This document shows positions 8,127-17,104 of a DNA stretch of 53,153 nucleotides, piece after piece (position 1 is the first letter of the stretch; every line of letters starts with the position of its first letter). Under the pieces are notes generated by a model. It was not told the origin of the DNA. It saw nothing but the letters and a program-made list of their open reading frames with translations, and ran no database searches. Where the stretch lies: the NCBI GenBank assembly GCA_030538425.1, contig JAUNTZ010000011.1, forward strand, positions 15,722-68,874, written 5' to 3'. The position numbers and the translations under genes were made by a program. Origin of the DNA: Paracoccus sp. (in: a-proteobacteria). GTDB lineage: Bacteria; Pseudomonadota; Alphaproteobacteria; Rhodobacterales; Rhodobacteraceae.

Positions 8127-8977
8127 GCGTCTCCGGTTGCGATTTTAAGGTCGGGAAAGGCGCCCCATTCGGTCCATGAGCCGTCATAAAGCGCGTGGTT
8201 GCGATGGCCGATGATCTCAAGCGCAAGCGACAGCACCGCCGCCGTGATCCCCGAGCCGCAAGAGGTGATGGCCGGACGGCTCAGATCCACCCCCGCCGCC
8301 TCGAAGATGGCGCGCATCTCACCGGGCGATTTCATCGTGCCGTCCTCGTTGAACAGGCGGGTAAACGGGACGTTGCGCGCGCCGGGAATATGGCCCGCGC
8401 GCAGACCGGGACGCGGCTCGGGCGCGTCACCGCGGAACCGTTCGGGAGCGCGGGCGTCGATGATCTCGTGATCGCCCAGTTTCGAGGCGGCGGCAACCTG
8501 TGTCACATCGCGCACCAGACCCGCCTGCCGCTGCACGGTGATATGGCGGTCGCGCATGATCGGGGGCATATCCTCAACCTCGCGTCCCTCGGCCTGCCAT
8601 TTGGCGAAACCGCCATCCAGAACCGCGACATCGGTTTTGCCCATCAGCCGGAACAGCCACCAGACGCGGGCGGCGCTGCGAATGTCGGAATTGTCGTAGA
8701 TCACGACCTGATGCCCGTCGCCAATCCCCATGGCGCGCATCCGGCTGATGAACATCTCAGGCGGGGGGGCCATATGCGGCAAGGCGCTGCGCGGATCGGA
8801 AATGGCGTCGATATCAAAGAACCGCGCGCCGGGGATATGGCCCGCGTCATATTCGGCCTGACCGCTGCGCCCCGTGGCGCCCATATGCAGGCTGGCGTCG
8901 ATGATGCGCAGATCGGGATCGTTCAGATGAGCGGCCAGCCAATCGGTCGAGACCAATGTTTTCGGATCGTCCTGCAT
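8123..8977 (-). CDS. sseA: 3-mercaptopyruvate sulfurtransferase SseA (tandem rhodanese)
   Basis: Two-rhodanese-domain enzyme of 284 residues that transfers sulfane sulfur from 3-mercaptopyruvate to thiols or cyanide. The N-terminal inactive domain starts at LVSTDWLAAHLNDPDLRIID. The C-terminal domain carries the active-site loop TSCGSGITAA, in which CGSG(I/V)TA marks mercaptopyruvate enzymes, as opposed to the CRxGx(R/T) loop of thiosulfate rhodaneses. It is the first gene of an operon with the aminotransferase, which could generate the mercaptopyruvate from cysteine. Confidence 0.92.
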   Translation of the reverse strand: MQDDPKTLVSTDWLAAHLNDPDLRIIDASLHMGATGRSGQAEYDAGHIPGARFFDIDAISDPRSALPHMAPPPEMFISRMRAMGIGDGHQVVIYDNSDIRSAARVWWLFRLMGKTDVAVLDGGFAKWQAEGREVEDMPPIMRDRHITVQRQAGLVRDVTQVAAASKLGDHEIIDARAPERFRGDAPEPRPGLRAGHIPGARNVPFTRLFNEDGTMKSPGEMRAIFEAAGVDLSRPAITSCGSGITAAVLSLALEIIGHRNHALYDGSWTEWGAFPDLKIATGDA

Positions 8978-9072
8978 CTGATGCCCCCCTTTGTGCCGTC
9001 GCGCCCCGATGTAACCAAGCGCAACCCGCGCTGCAATGGTGATATGGCGGGATCAAGCAAAGGCAAGGCGGC

Positions 9073-9549
9073 TCAGCCGCCCTGTTTCAGCAGCCGCTGT
9101 TTCTGGCGGTTCCAGTCGCGTTTCGCGCTTGTCTCGCGCTTGTCGGCGACCTTCTTGCCCTTGGCCACGCCGATCTTGAGCTTCACGATGCCGCGATGGT
9201 TGAAATACATCACCAGAGGCACAAGCGTCATCCCCTCACGCCCCACCGCCGCCCAAAGCCGCGCCAATTCCTTGCGCGAGACCAGCAGCTTGCGGCGGCG
9301 GCGTTCCTCATGCCCGAACACGCCCGCCTGTTTATAGGCCGCGATATAGGCGTTGATCAGCCACAGCTCACCATTTTCAACGCTCGCATAGGATTCGGCG
9401 ATATTCGACTGGCCGGTGCGCAGGGATTTGACCTCGGAGCCCATCAGCATGATGCCGCATTCCAGATCGCTTTCGATGAAATAATCGAAACGCGCGCGCC
9501 GGTTTTCCGCGATGATCTTGTAATTCGGGTCGGTTTTTTGCTGTGCCAT
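9073..9549 (-). CDS. smpB: SsrA-binding protein SmpB
   Basis: tmRNA-binding protein needed for trans-translation and rescue of stalled ribosomes. 158 residues from the chosen ATG at 9547-9549, the family's usual length. A longer in-frame reading to 9714 would add 55 unrelated residues. Seen: [20 protein letters not shown] (β-barrel core), [14 protein letters not shown], and the basic C-terminal tail [20 protein letters not shown] that enters the decoding centre. Divergent from fhs with 118 bp between starts. No ssrA gene is visible in the window. Confidence 0.95.
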   Translation of the reverse strand: MAQQKTDPNYKIIAENRRARFDYFIESDLECGIMLMGSEVKSLRTGQSNIAESYASVENGELWLINAYIAAYKQAGVFGHEERRRRKLLVSRKELARLWAAVGREGMTLVPLVMYFNHRGIVKLKIGVAKGKKVADKRETSAKRDWNRQKQRLLKQGG

Positions 9550-9667
9550 GGTCGGGCAGAGATAGGCGCAAGCCCCTGCCTTGTAAAGAAGCCCGTCGCG
9601 ACCCGTCCGGTTGTGCGACCGGGCGGGCGGCCCTATGGTGGCCCCAAAACGCGTCACGGGGGACAGG

Positions 9668-11338
9668 ATGCAATCGGATATCGAAATTGCCCGCAAGGCG
9701 GTCAAACGTGACATTTTCGAGGTGGCTGCGACTCTCGGACTGGGGCGCGGCGATGTCCTGCCTTACGGACATGACAAGGCCAAGCTGACCCACGAGGCGC
9801 TTGCCGCGCTTGAGGGGAACCCGCGCGGCCGTCTGGTTCTGGTCACCGCGATCAACCCGACCCCGGCGGGTGAGGGCAAGACGACCACCACCGTGGGGCT
9901 GACCGATGCGCTCAACCGGATCGGCAAGCGGGCCACCGTCTGCATCCGCGAGGCCTCGCTTGGTCCCAATTTCGGCCAGAAAGGCGGCGCTGCGGGCGGC
10001 GGCATGGCGCAGATCGTGCCGATGGAGGATATGAACCTTCATTTCACCGGCGATTTTCACGCGATCACGGCGGCGCATAACCTGCTTGCGGCGATGATCG
10101 ACAATCACATCTATTGGGGCAATGCGCTTGAGATCGACACGCGGCGGATTTCCTGGCGGCGGGTGATGGATGTCAACGATCGCGCGCTGCGCCAGATCAC
10201 CGCAGGGCTTGGCGGCGTGGCCAATGGTTTCGCGCGTGAGACCGGCTTTGACATCACCGTGGCGTCCGAGGTGATGGCGATCCTTTGCCTTGCACGCGAT
10301 CTTGAGGATTTGCAGGACCGGCTGGCCCGCATCGTGGTGGCCGAGACCCGCGACCGCCGCCCGGTCACGGTGCGCGATCTGGGGGCCGAGGGCGCGATGG
10401 TGGTGCTGTTGCGCGATGCGCTGCAACCGAACCTTGTCCAGACGCTTGAGAACAACCCGGCCTTCGTCCATGGCGGGCCGTTTGCCAATATCGCCCATGG
10501 CTGCAACTCGGTCATCGCGACCCGTGCCGCACTCGCGCTGTCGGATTATGTCGTGACCGAGGCGGGCTTTGGCGCGGATCTGGGCGCTGAAAAATTCCTC
10601 AACATCAAATGCCGCAAGGCGGGTCTCGCGCCCGATGCCGTGGTGGTGGTGGCGACGATCCGCGCGCTCAAGATGAATGGCGGTGTGGCCTACGCGGATG
10701 TGGGGCGCGAGGATGTCGCGGCGCTGCGCGCGGGCTGCGCCAATCTGGGCCGCCATGTCGGCAATATGCGCGGCTTTGGCCTGCCGGTGGTGGTCGCGAT
10801 CAACCATTTCACCAGCGATACCGAGGCCGAAATCGCCGCCCTGCGCGAGTATTGCGCCGGGCTTGACGTGCCGGTGAGCGTCGCGCGCCATTGGGCCGAG
10901 GGCGGCGCAGGGGCCGAGGAACTGGCGCAACTGGTCGTCGCCGCAGCCGAAGGCCCGCGCGCGGGCTTCGCGCTGACCTATCGCGACGATCTGCCCCTTG
11001 CCGAAAAGATCGACGCGATCTGCCGGCGCATCTATCACGCCGAGGGCGCGCTCATCCCCGAAAGGCTGCGTCGCCAGCTGGCGGACTGGGAACAGGCAGG
11101 CTACGCCGCTCTGCCCGTCTGCATGGCGAAAACGCAATACAGCTTCACCACCGACCCCGACCGCCGCGGCGCCCCCGAAGGCTTTCACATCCCCGTCCGA
11201 GAGCTTCGCCTCGCCGCAGGTGCGGGCTTTGTGGTGGCGATCTGCGGCGAGATCATGACCATGCCCGGCCTCCCCCGCCACCCCGCCGCCGAACGCATCG
11301 GTCTCAACGCGGATGGCGAGATCGAGGGGCTGTTCTGA
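9668..11338 (+). CDS. fhs: Formate-tetrahydrofolate ligase
   Basis: Cytoplasmic enzyme that makes 10-formyl-THF from formate, THF and ATP, feeding C1 metabolism. 556 residues from the ATG at 9668, with a GGGGGAC Shine-Dalgarno-like stretch just upstream; the usual length for the family. Seen: N-terminal [10 protein letters not shown], the P-loop [45 protein letters not shown] and the C-terminal [19 protein letters not shown]. The gene is intact, but its last ~50 codons reappear as four decayed tandem copies directly downstream (see the repeat entries). Confidence 0.96.
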   Translation: MQSDIEIARKAVKRDIFEVAATLGLGRGDVLPYGHDKAKLTHEALAALEGNPRGRLVLVTAINPTPAGEGKTTTTVGLTDALNRIGKRATVCIREASLGPNFGQKGGAAGGGMAQIVPMEDMNLHFTGDFHAITAAHNLLAAMIDNHIYWGNALEIDTRRISWRRVMDVNDRALRQITAGLGGVANGFARETGFDITVASEVMAILCLARDLEDLQDRLARIVVAETRDRRPVTVRDLGAEGAMVVLLRDALQPNLVQTLENNPAFVHGGPFANIAHGCNSVIATRAALALSDYVVTEAGFGADLGAEKFLNIKCRKAGLAPDAVVVVATIRALKMNGGVAYADVGREDVAALRAGCANLGRHVGNMRGFGLPVVVAINHFTSDTEAEIAALREYCAGLDVPVSVARHWAEGGAGAEELAQLVVAAAEGPRAGFALTYRDDLPLAEKIDAICRRIYHAEGALIPERLRRQLADWEQAGYAALPVCMAKTQYSFTTDPDRRGAPEGFHIPVRELRLAAGAGFVVAICGEIMTMPGLPRHPAAERIGLNADGEIEGLF

Positions 11339-11440
11339 GCCTCGCAGCTATTGCGCCGGCGATGCCAGGGCGGGCAGCTTTATTGGGCGGTTAGGAACCT
11401 GCCTGATCGGACATGCTCCGCTTGGTCCATAGTCCCATTG

Positions 11441-11604
11441 CGAGAAGGCTCCCTGTCCAGGTCTTCGACCTTCGCCTTGCCGCAGGCGCGGGATTTGTGG
11501 CGGCAATCTGCGCCGAGGTTATGGCCATGCCGGCCTGCCCCGCCACCTAGCGGTCGCAACGCATCGGGCTTAACGCGGATGGACAGATTGAGCGACTGTT
11601 ATAG
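11441..11604 (+). pseudogene. fhs 3' echo copy 1
   Basis: In the fhs frame from 11461 it reads [17 protein letters not shown], then AEVMAMPACPAT, a TAG stop at 11548-11550, and then [14 protein letters not shown] with a terminal TAG at 11602-11604. Apart from the internal stop it follows the fhs C terminus to the end at the same length. It is a non-functional fragment. Confidence 0.85.
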
Positions 11605-11706
11605 GCGTTGCGAGGTCTGCGCGGGCGATGCCAGGGCGGGCAGCTTTATCGGGCGGTTAGGAACCTGCCTGATCGGACATGCTCCGCTTGGTCCATAGTC
11701 CCATCG

Positions 11707-11879
11707 CGAGAGACCGGCGTCGCGCAGCCAAATGCTCCGACTTCGCCGCCCCGCCGCAGGCGCGGGACTTGTGGCGGCAATCTGCGATGAGGTCATCATC
11801 ACGCCCGTCCGGCCCCGCCATCTAGCGGCCCAACGCATCAGCCTGAACCGCGCATGTCCAGATTGAGGGGTTGCTCTGA
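11707..11879 (+). pseudogene. fhs 3' echo copy 2
   Basis: Readable as LRRPAAGAGLVAAICDEVI followed by PVRPRHLAAQRISLN. One extra base then shifts the frame before a recognisable QIEGLL and terminal TGA at 11877-11879. It is more diverged than copy 1. A unit start block GCGAGAGACCGGCG (11706-11719) precedes it. Confidence 0.8.
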
Positions 11880-11980
11880 GCCTCGCGGCTTTTACTGGGT
11901 GTTGCCGGTGCGGCTGGCATTGTCGGGTCGCGATGAAAGCGCGTGATCGGGCAAGACTAGGTATGATCCTTATTCCCGTC

Positions 11981-12156
11981 GCGAGAGACAGGCGCAGCGC
12001 GCCAGAAGGCTTTCACGTCCCCGTCCAAGAGGTTTGCCTCACCACAGGGGCGGGTTTTTTGACGGCGATCTGCGGCGAGATCATGACTATGCCCGCCTCC
12101 CGGCCGCCGAACGCTTAGGCTCGAACGAGGATGGGCAGATTGAGGGGTTGCTCTGA
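11981..12156 (+). pseudogene. fhs 3' echo copy 3
   Basis: The best-preserved peptide of the array: [17 protein letters not shown], then [17 protein letters not shown], matching the fhs C terminus ([16 protein letters not shown] and [17 protein letters not shown]). It breaks in the next ~12 codons, where a deletion shifts the frame, and QIEGLL plus TGA is again visible at the end (12154-12156). An ATG-started frame from 11933 could encode 61 residues containing this motif, but nothing suggests it is expressed. Confidence 0.83.
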
Positions 12157-12244
12157 GCCTCGCCGCTTCTGGCCGGGCGACGCCGACGCAGGAGGTCTTT
12201 TTCGAACGGCGAGGAATGAACTTGAGCTGGTTAGTGATCCATGT

Positions 12245-12341
12245 CGCGAGAGACCGGCGCGACGAAAGCTCCCACAACCCCGTCCGTGAGCTTCGCCTCG
12301 TCGCCGGGGCGGGCTTCGTGGCGGCGATCTGCGGCGAGACC
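12245..12341 (+). pseudogene. fhs 3' echo copy 4 (truncated)
   Basis: Begins with the same GCGAGAGACCGGCG block, reads NPVRELRLVAGAGFVAAICGE in the fhs frame, and then loses similarity abruptly at about 12341. The remaining ~35 codons of the fhs end are missing. It is the last recognisable unit of the array. Confidence 0.8.
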
Positions 12342-12770
12342 GACCTTGCTATAAAAGGGGCAGTTCGTGGCCCCTTCCTGCGGAGGCAGCTCCACTCACC
12401 CAGCCGGTTCCGCCATAGGCTGTTTTCAAGTGGCTTGCGGCGCTCACATGCGGCTCATGCGATGTTCGATATCTAGTCGTTTCCGGGGCCCGCGGCTTGA
12501 GAAGGCGCAATTCTCACCGCCCTCATACAGGATGCAAATCATCCTCGCCCGCACCACCGCGCAGCGGCGGACTTTACCACGGTCCTCAGCCGCAACGCTC
12601 CGCCGGTGCCCGTCCCCCTCACCCGCGCCCACCACGCCCGACCTCTCTCCCGCACCAACCCAACTGTCTTTTGTCCCCAAATATCCCCGCCGGAGGCACC
12701 CGCAACCTCCACCCGCGCGGCATTGACTTTGCGCATCACAGGGCCATCTTGGGCGAAAGGGGATGCGGAT
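12342..12770. other. Gene-free stretch between the fhs echo array and ccdA
   Basis: No coding sequence with recognisable similarity was found on either strand. From about 12530 it becomes C-rich on the plus strand (CCCGCACC-type runs) and contains one copy of a dispersed intergenic element at 12664-12700. The ccdA promoter should lie in the last ~100 bp, but no clear -35/-10 pair is seen. Confidence 0.5.
12664..12700 (+). repeat. Dispersed intergenic element, copy A
   Basis: CTGTCTTTTGTCCCCAAATA followed by TCCCCGCCGGAGGCACC. It shares CTGTCTTTTGTCYC and AAATATCCC with the copy at 23874-23935 and is related to the three degenerate copies at 36011-36304. The family resembles short intergenic repeats that I associate with Rhodobacteraceae genomes; that link is from memory. 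Confidence 0.6.
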
Positions 12771-13508
12771 ATGCTCGATATCGGTTATTGGGGCGCGGCA
12801 CTGGCGGGGGTTTTGTCCTTTCTCTCGCCCTGCATCCTGCCGATGGTGCCGTTCTACCTGTCCTATATGGCGGGTCTCTCCATGGCCGAGCTGCGCGCCG
12901 ATGGCCGGATCGAGGCGGGGGCGCAGCGCCGTCTGGTGCTTTCGGCTCTGGCTTTTGCGGCCGGGGTGACGACGATCTTTGTTCTGCTGGGACTGGGGGC
13001 GACCGCGCTTGGCCAGCTGTTCTTCGACTGGCGCGAGCCGCTCTCTTATCTCGCGGCGGCGGTGCTGTTTGCCTTTGGCCTGCATTTTCTGGGCATCTGG
13101 CGGATCGGCTTTCTCTATCGCGAGGCGCGGCTTGAGGGCCCTGCGAACCCGGCGGGCATTGCCGGGGCCTATGCGATGGGGCTGGCCTTTGGCTTTGGCT
13201 GGACGCCTTGTGTCGGGCCCGCGTTGGCCGCGATTCTGATGGTCGCCTCGGGAAGCGGGGATCTGTGGCGGGGCGGCAGCCTGTTGCTGGTCTACGGGCT
13301 CGGCATGACCGCGCCTTTTGTCATTGCGGCGCTCTTTGCCAAGCCGTTTCTGGGCTGGGCCGCGCGCAACCGCAGATATCTGGGCCATGTCGAAAAGGTC
13401 ATGGGGGTGATGCTGATCGTCTTTGCCCTGCTGATCGCGACGAACTCGGTCAATCTGATCGCGCAATGGATGATCGAGAATTTCGACTGGTCGCTGACCC
13501 TGCGCTGA
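12771..13508 (+). CDS. ccdA: CcdA-type thiol-disulfide transmembrane reductant transporter
   Basis: Membrane protein of 245 residues with six predicted spans. It carries electrons from cytoplasmic thioredoxin to periplasmic thiol proteins through two membrane cysteines. Seen: LSFLSPCILPMVPFYLSYM with the first Cys (SPC.LP) and FGFGWTPCVGPALAAIL with the second (TPC.GP). ATG at 12771 follows AAAGGGG; earlier ATGs in the C-rich leader give no family similarity. It is followed 11 bp later by a periplasmic thioredoxin gene, so the pair probably forms a periplasmic reducing pathway like SoxV/SoxW or CcdA/CcmG. Confidence 0.92.
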   Translation: MLDIGYWGAALAGVLSFLSPCILPMVPFYLSYMAGLSMAELRADGRIEAGAQRRLVLSALAFAAGVTTIFVLLGLGATALGQLFFDWREPLSYLAAAVLFAFGLHFLGIWRIGFLYREARLEGPANPAGIAGAYAMGLAFGFGWTPCVGPALAAILMVASGSGDLWRGGSLLLVYGLGMTAPFVIAALFAKPFLGWAARNRRYLGHVEKVMGVMLIVFALLIATNSVNLIAQWMIENFDWSLTLR

Positions 13509-13519
13509 AAGGAGATGGG

Positions 13520-14077
13520 ATGCTGACACGACGTCTGTTCATTGCCGCCGGTCTGGCGGCCACGATTCTGCCCGCCTCTGCGGCGGTGCTTGGCGATGAC
13601 GGGCTGCATAAGGCCCCGTGGATGCAGGACACCTTTCGCGACCTGCGCGAGGATCTGGCTGAGGCCACCGCCTCGGGCCGACATCTGCTGCTGATGATTG
13701 AACAGCGCGGCTGCATCTATTGCACGCAGATGCATGAACAGGTCTATCCCGATGAGGCCATTACCCGATTGCTGAGTGATGATTTTTTCGTGATCCAGAT
13801 CAATATGTTCGGGGACATTCCTGTCACCGATTTCGATGGCGAGACACTGGCTGAGAAGGACATCGTGCGCAAATGGCGGGCGGTGTTCACGCCGACGCTG
13901 ATCTTTCTGCCGCCTGGGGTCTCGGACGATGTCAGCGCCGCCCGCGCGGCTGCGGTGACGATGCAGGGCGCGCTTGATATCCAGACCACCACCGCGCTTC
14001 TGGAATGGGTGCGCGAGGGCGGCTATGCGGGTGGCAGTTTTCAGGATTACATGGCGGCGCGGGCGGCGGACGGATAG
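13520..14077 (+). CDS. SoxW-like periplasmic thioredoxin-fold protein
   Basis: Protein of 185 residues with an N-terminal export signal (MLTRRLFIAAGLAATILPASA) and a thioredoxin fold containing a CIYC active site in QRGCIYCTQMHEQVYPDE. The cis-proline region appears as FTPTLIFLPPG. ATG at 13520 is preceded by GGAGATGG; the overlapping ATG at 13515 hits a stop after three codons. It is directly downstream of ccdA, which would keep its CxxC reduced. SoxW is the closest named family I recognise, but no sox genes are in the window, so the physiological target is unknown. Confidence 0.85.
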   Translation: MLTRRLFIAAGLAATILPASAAVLGDDGLHKAPWMQDTFRDLREDLAEATASGRHLLLMIEQRGCIYCTQMHEQVYPDEAITRLLSDDFFVIQINMFGDIPVTDFDGETLAEKDIVRKWRAVFTPTLIFLPPGVSDDVSAARAAAVTMQGALDIQTTTALLEWVREGGYAGGSFQDYMAARAADG

Positions 14078-14081
14078 GGGC

Positions 14082-14711
14082 TCAGCCCTGGCAATAGCTT
14101 TGCTGACGGGTCCAGCCTGCGATATCGTCGCGTTTCGAGGCCACCCGCAGCGGCGCCCAGTCCCGCGCCACCCCGCGCCACCGGCCCGAGCCGTCACGCG
14201 CCACCGCATTGTCGCGCCCGACCTGCCGCGCCATGATCCGCATCGCGCATGAGGCGTTGTCGGCCCCGTTCATGATATCGCCCGAACAGCCGTAATGCCG
14301 CCATGTCGCGGGCGAGATCTGCATCAGCCCCAGCCAACGCCCGCCGCCGCCACGCGCCGCCGGATTATAGGTGCTTTCATGGCGGGCAAGCGCCGAGGTC
14401 AGCCCGACCCAGAACGCCTTCCTCCCATCCGGCCCCTGCGCGGCATAGCCCGGGCAGTAATGGCCGATATCCTGCGGCACCTGTGAGACCATGGCGACGC
14501 CCTCGCGGTCAAGCGCCGCAAGCGCGGCCTGCGTCCAGGCATCCGAGCCGCCGCGATGGTCCCAACGCATCACCGGCAAAGCGGGCGGCGGAGCGGCCAC
14601 CGGAGCGGGCGCGATCAGCAGGTTCGCGTTATCGGGGGTGTCACAGGCGGCCAGCGAGGCAATCGCGGCAAGCCCAAGAATCGCGGCGCGGCGGCAAAGC
14701 GAAAGGCGCAT
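14082..14711 (-). CDS. Lytic transglycosylase (SLT domain) lipoprotein
   Basis: Protein of 209 residues. The start at 14709-14711 gives a lipoprotein signal with lipobox LAAC (MRLSLCRRAAILGLAAIASL then AAC), so it should be anchored in the outer membrane. The catalytic SLT-type domain shows ALARHESTYNPAARGGGGRW (catalytic Glu in RHES) and LGLMQISPATWRHYGC (GLMQI motif), with cysteines that may form disulfides. It cleaves peptidoglycan glycan strands. The longer reading to 15113 crosses the intergenic region and lacks a signal peptide. Convergent with the SoxW-like gene (stops 5 bp apart). Confidence 0.87.
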   Translation of the reverse strand: MRLSLCRRAAILGLAAIASLAACDTPDNANLLIAPAPVAAPPPALPVMRWDHRGGSDAWTQAALAALDREGVAMVSQVPQDIGHYCPGYAAQGPDGRKAFWVGLTSALARHESTYNPAARGGGGRWLGLMQISPATWRHYGCSGDIMNGADNASCAMRIMARQVGRDNAVARDGSGRWRGVARDWAPLRVASKRDDIAGWTRQQSYCQG

Positions 14712-14896
14712 GAAGGGGTCCAGAATGGTTGTTCCTGAGCCAGCGTTAAACCGCCGCACCGCCCCCGCAAATGGCGCATTTTCGTGATCACGCCCCTTGC
14801 GCGGATCATTGCCGATCATCGCGGGCGTTTTCCCGCTTTTGCGGCGCGGCGCATTATGCGATTTTAGGGCATGACAAGTGGCGATGGGTTTTGGTG

Positions 14897-15418
14897 ATGC
14901 CGTTTCTGTTGACGATCCTTGGCCTGATCGGCGCGGCGCTTGTCTGGTATATCCGCGCGCGCTTGGTCGGCATGGCGGCGCGGGATCTGGGTCATGCGGC
15001 CAGTGATGTGATGAATGCCGCCCGCAGGCTGGGTTTTCGCCGCCGCGCCAATATGCACCCGGTCGAAAGCGTCGATGAGCCCGAGCTTGCCATCGCCACC
15101 ATTGCCACGGCATTTCTGGAGCTGGACGGGTTGCCCTCGCGTGAGGATCAGATGCGGCTGGCCCGCGCGCTTGCCAGCCATACCGGCACCGCGCCGGACA
15201 AGGCCGAAGAAATGCTGGTCATGGGCCGATGGCTGGTCAGCGAATGCAAAGGCCCGCAGCCCGCGATTACCCGCGTGACCAAGCGGCTGATGCGGCTGGA
15301 GCCCACCGCGTTTCAACCCCTGCTGGCGGTTCTGGGTGAAATCAGCGGGCCGGGCGGGCTCAGCGCACCGCAGCGTGAGGCTCTGGATGAGATCGCGCGG
15401 ATTGCCCGTCTGCGCTGA
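14897..15418 (+). CDS. Conserved membrane-anchored protein of unknown function
   Basis: Protein of 173 residues from ATG 14897. One N-terminal membrane span (PFLLTILGLIGAALVWYI), then a basic linker (RAANMHPVES region) and a helical cytoplasmic domain with EDQMRLARALASHTGTAPDK and SECKGPQPAITRVTKRLMRL. The helical part is reminiscent of TerB-like domains, but I do not see enough to assign it. It is divergent from the transglycosylase and lies 63 bp upstream of gatB. The longer open frame from 14771 adds residues with no hydrophobic start. Confidence 0.7.
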   Translation: MPFLLTILGLIGAALVWYIRARLVGMAARDLGHAASDVMNAARRLGFRRRANMHPVESVDEPELAIATIATAFLELDGLPSREDQMRLARALASHTGTAPDKAEEMLVMGRWLVSECKGPQPAITRVTKRLMRLEPTAFQPLLAVLGEISGPGGLSAPQREALDEIARIARLR

Positions 15419-15481
15419 GCTGCCCTTGCCGGGACAGCGCGTAACGCTTAGAACCGCAGCGAGATCTGACAAGAGGCGAAC

Positions 15482-16996
15482 ATGCTGGACCATCTGAGCT
15501 TTACCGCACCCGAACCCAAAGTGATTGCCGGGGCCAAATCCGACTGGGAACTGGTGATCGGGCTTGAGGTTCACGCGCAGGTCGCCTCAAACGCCAAGCT
15601 GTTTTCCGGCGCCTCGACCCGGTTCGGGGCAGAGCCGAACGCCAATGTGGCTTTTGTGGATGCGGCCATGCCCGGCATGTTGCCCGTGATCAATGAATTC
15701 TGCGTGGAACAGGCGGTGCGCACCGGCTTGGGCATCAATGCCGCGATCAACCTGCGCAGCGCCTTTGACCGCAAGAACTACTTCTACCCCGACCTGCCGC
15801 AGGGCTATCAGATCAGCCAGCTTTACCACCCCATCGTCGGCGAGGGTGAGATCATCGTCGATATGGGCCCGGGCGTGGCGCGGCGGGTGCGGATTGAGCG
15901 CATCCATCTCGAACAGGATGCGGGCAAATCCATTCACGACATGGACCCCAATATGTCCTTTGTCGATTTCAACCGCACCGGCGTCGCGCTGATGGAGATC
16001 GTGTCGCGCCCCGATATTCGCGGGCCCGAGGAAGCCGCCGCCTATGTGTCGAAACTGCGCCAGATCATGCGCTATCTGGGCACCTGCGACGGCAATATGC
16101 AGAACGGCAATCTGCGCGCCGATGTGAACGTGTCGGTCTGTCGCCCCGGCGATTATGAGCGGTTCATCGAGACCGGCGATTTCAGCGTGCTTGGCACGCG
16201 TTGTGAGATCAAGAACATGAACTCGCTGCGCTTCATTCAGGCGGCGATTGAGTATGAGGCGCGCCGCCAGATCGCCATTATCGAGGATGGCGGCGCGGTC
16301 GTGCAGGAAACCCGGCTTTACGATCCGGACCGGGGTGAGACGCGGTCCATGCGCTCAAAGGAAGAGGCGCATGACTACCGTTATTTCCCCTGCCCCGACC
16401 TGCTGCCGCTTGAGATTGAGCAGGACTGGGTGGACGGGATCAAGGCCGATATGCCGGAGCTGCCCGACGCGAAAAAGGCGCGGTTTGTCAGCGGCTTGGG
16501 GCTTTCGGAATATGATGCGGGCGTGCTAACCGCCGAGGTCGAGAATGCCGATTTCTTTGAGGCTGTGGCGCAGGGCCGTGATGGCAAGATGGCCGCGAAC
16601 TGGGTCATCAATGAGCTGTTCGGGCGGTTGAACAAAGAGGGGCTGACGGTGGCGACCTCGCCGGTCTCGGCCGCGCAGCTTGGCGGGGTGATCGACCTGA
16701 TCGGCTCGGGTGAGATCTCGGGCAAGATGGCCAAGGATCTGTTCGAGATCCTTTGGACAGAGGGCGGCGATCCGGCGGAAGTCGCCGCCGCGCGCGGCAT
16801 GAAGCAGGTGACGGACCTTGGCGCGATCGAGGCCGCCGTGGATGAGATCATCGCCGCCAACCCCGCTCAGGTCGAGAAGGCCCGCGCCAACCCCAAACTG
16901 GCGGGCTGGTTCGTCGGTCAGGTGCTCAAAGCCACGGGGGGCAAGGCCAACCCTGCGGCGGTGAATGAGATCGTGGCCCGCAAACTGGGCGGGTGA
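15482..16996 (+). CDS. gatB: Asp-tRNA(Asn)/Glu-tRNA(Gln) amidotransferase subunit B
   Basis: tRNA-binding and kinase subunit of GatCAB, which converts Glu-tRNA(Gln) and Asp-tRNA(Asn) to the amidated forms. 504 residues, normal length. Seen: [55 protein letters not shown], and the C-terminal YqeY-like domain ending [18 protein letters not shown]. gatA and gatC are not in the window, so the complex is encoded at dispersed sites. An AGGCGAAC ribosome-binding region precedes the ATG. Confidence 0.96.
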   Translation: MLDHLSFTAPEPKVIAGAKSDWELVIGLEVHAQVASNAKLFSGASTRFGAEPNANVAFVDAAMPGMLPVINEFCVEQAVRTGLGINAAINLRSAFDRKNYFYPDLPQGYQISQLYHPIVGEGEIIVDMGPGVARRVRIERIHLEQDAGKSIHDMDPNMSFVDFNRTGVALMEIVSRPDIRGPEEAAAYVSKLRQIMRYLGTCDGNMQNGNLRADVNVSVCRPGDYERFIETGDFSVLGTRCEIKNMNSLRFIQAAIEYEARRQIAIIEDGGAVVQETRLYDPDRGETRSMRSKEEAHDYRYFPCPDLLPLEIEQDWVDGIKADMPELPDAKKARFVSGLGLSEYDAGVLTAEVENADFFEAVAQGRDGKMAANWVINELFGRLNKEGLTVATSPVSAAQLGGVIDLIGSGEISGKMAKDLFEILWTEGGDPAEVAAARGMKQVTDLGAIEAAVDEIIAANPAQVEKARANPKLAGWFVGQVLKATGGKANPAAVNEIVARKLGG

Positions 16997-17104
16997 TGCG
17001 GGTTCTGGGCGGCCCGGCGGGGTGATTTGCGGGCGCAAGGGAACCGGGCGGAAATTCTGCCGTTAATCTGTGTAAAAACGGCGCAAGCCAACAGGGATAG
17101 CCGC

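Larger units (their letters stand above)
11339..12341 (+). repeat. Tandem degenerate array of the fhs 3' end
   Basis: The last ~50 codons of fhs plus ~110 bp of downstream spacer recur four times after the gene. Using the AICGE codons as a ruler (start of 'gcgatctgc' or 'gcaatctgc'), copies sit at 11237 (fhs itself), 11503, 11777, 12065 and 12324, spacings of 266, 274, 288 and 259 bp. The first two spacers are nearly identical over 87 bp (11359-11445 against 11625-11711, two mismatches by eye). Later units share a GCGAGAGACMGGCG block before the coding-like part. The coding-like parts carry stops and frameshifts, so this is not a second gene. No integrase, IS or phage gene is present. Confidence 0.88.

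Noticed and set aside
9377-11281. 634-residue open frame antisense to fhs and smpB
   Set aside because: Long antisense frames are common in high-GC DNA. The translation is rich in His, Arg and Gly with no recognisable domain, and fhs on the other strand is unmistakable.
11339-12341. CRISPR array
   Set aside because: Units are ~260-290 bp, coding-derived and degenerate, with no short conserved repeats or unique spacers and no cas genes.
11351-12476. Short open frames inside the fhs echo array (for example 11351-11698, 11933-12118 and 12216-12476)
   Set aside because: They arise from fragments of the fhs end. Frames differ between copies and no ribosome-binding sites or independent similarity are seen. 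Treated as repeat debris.
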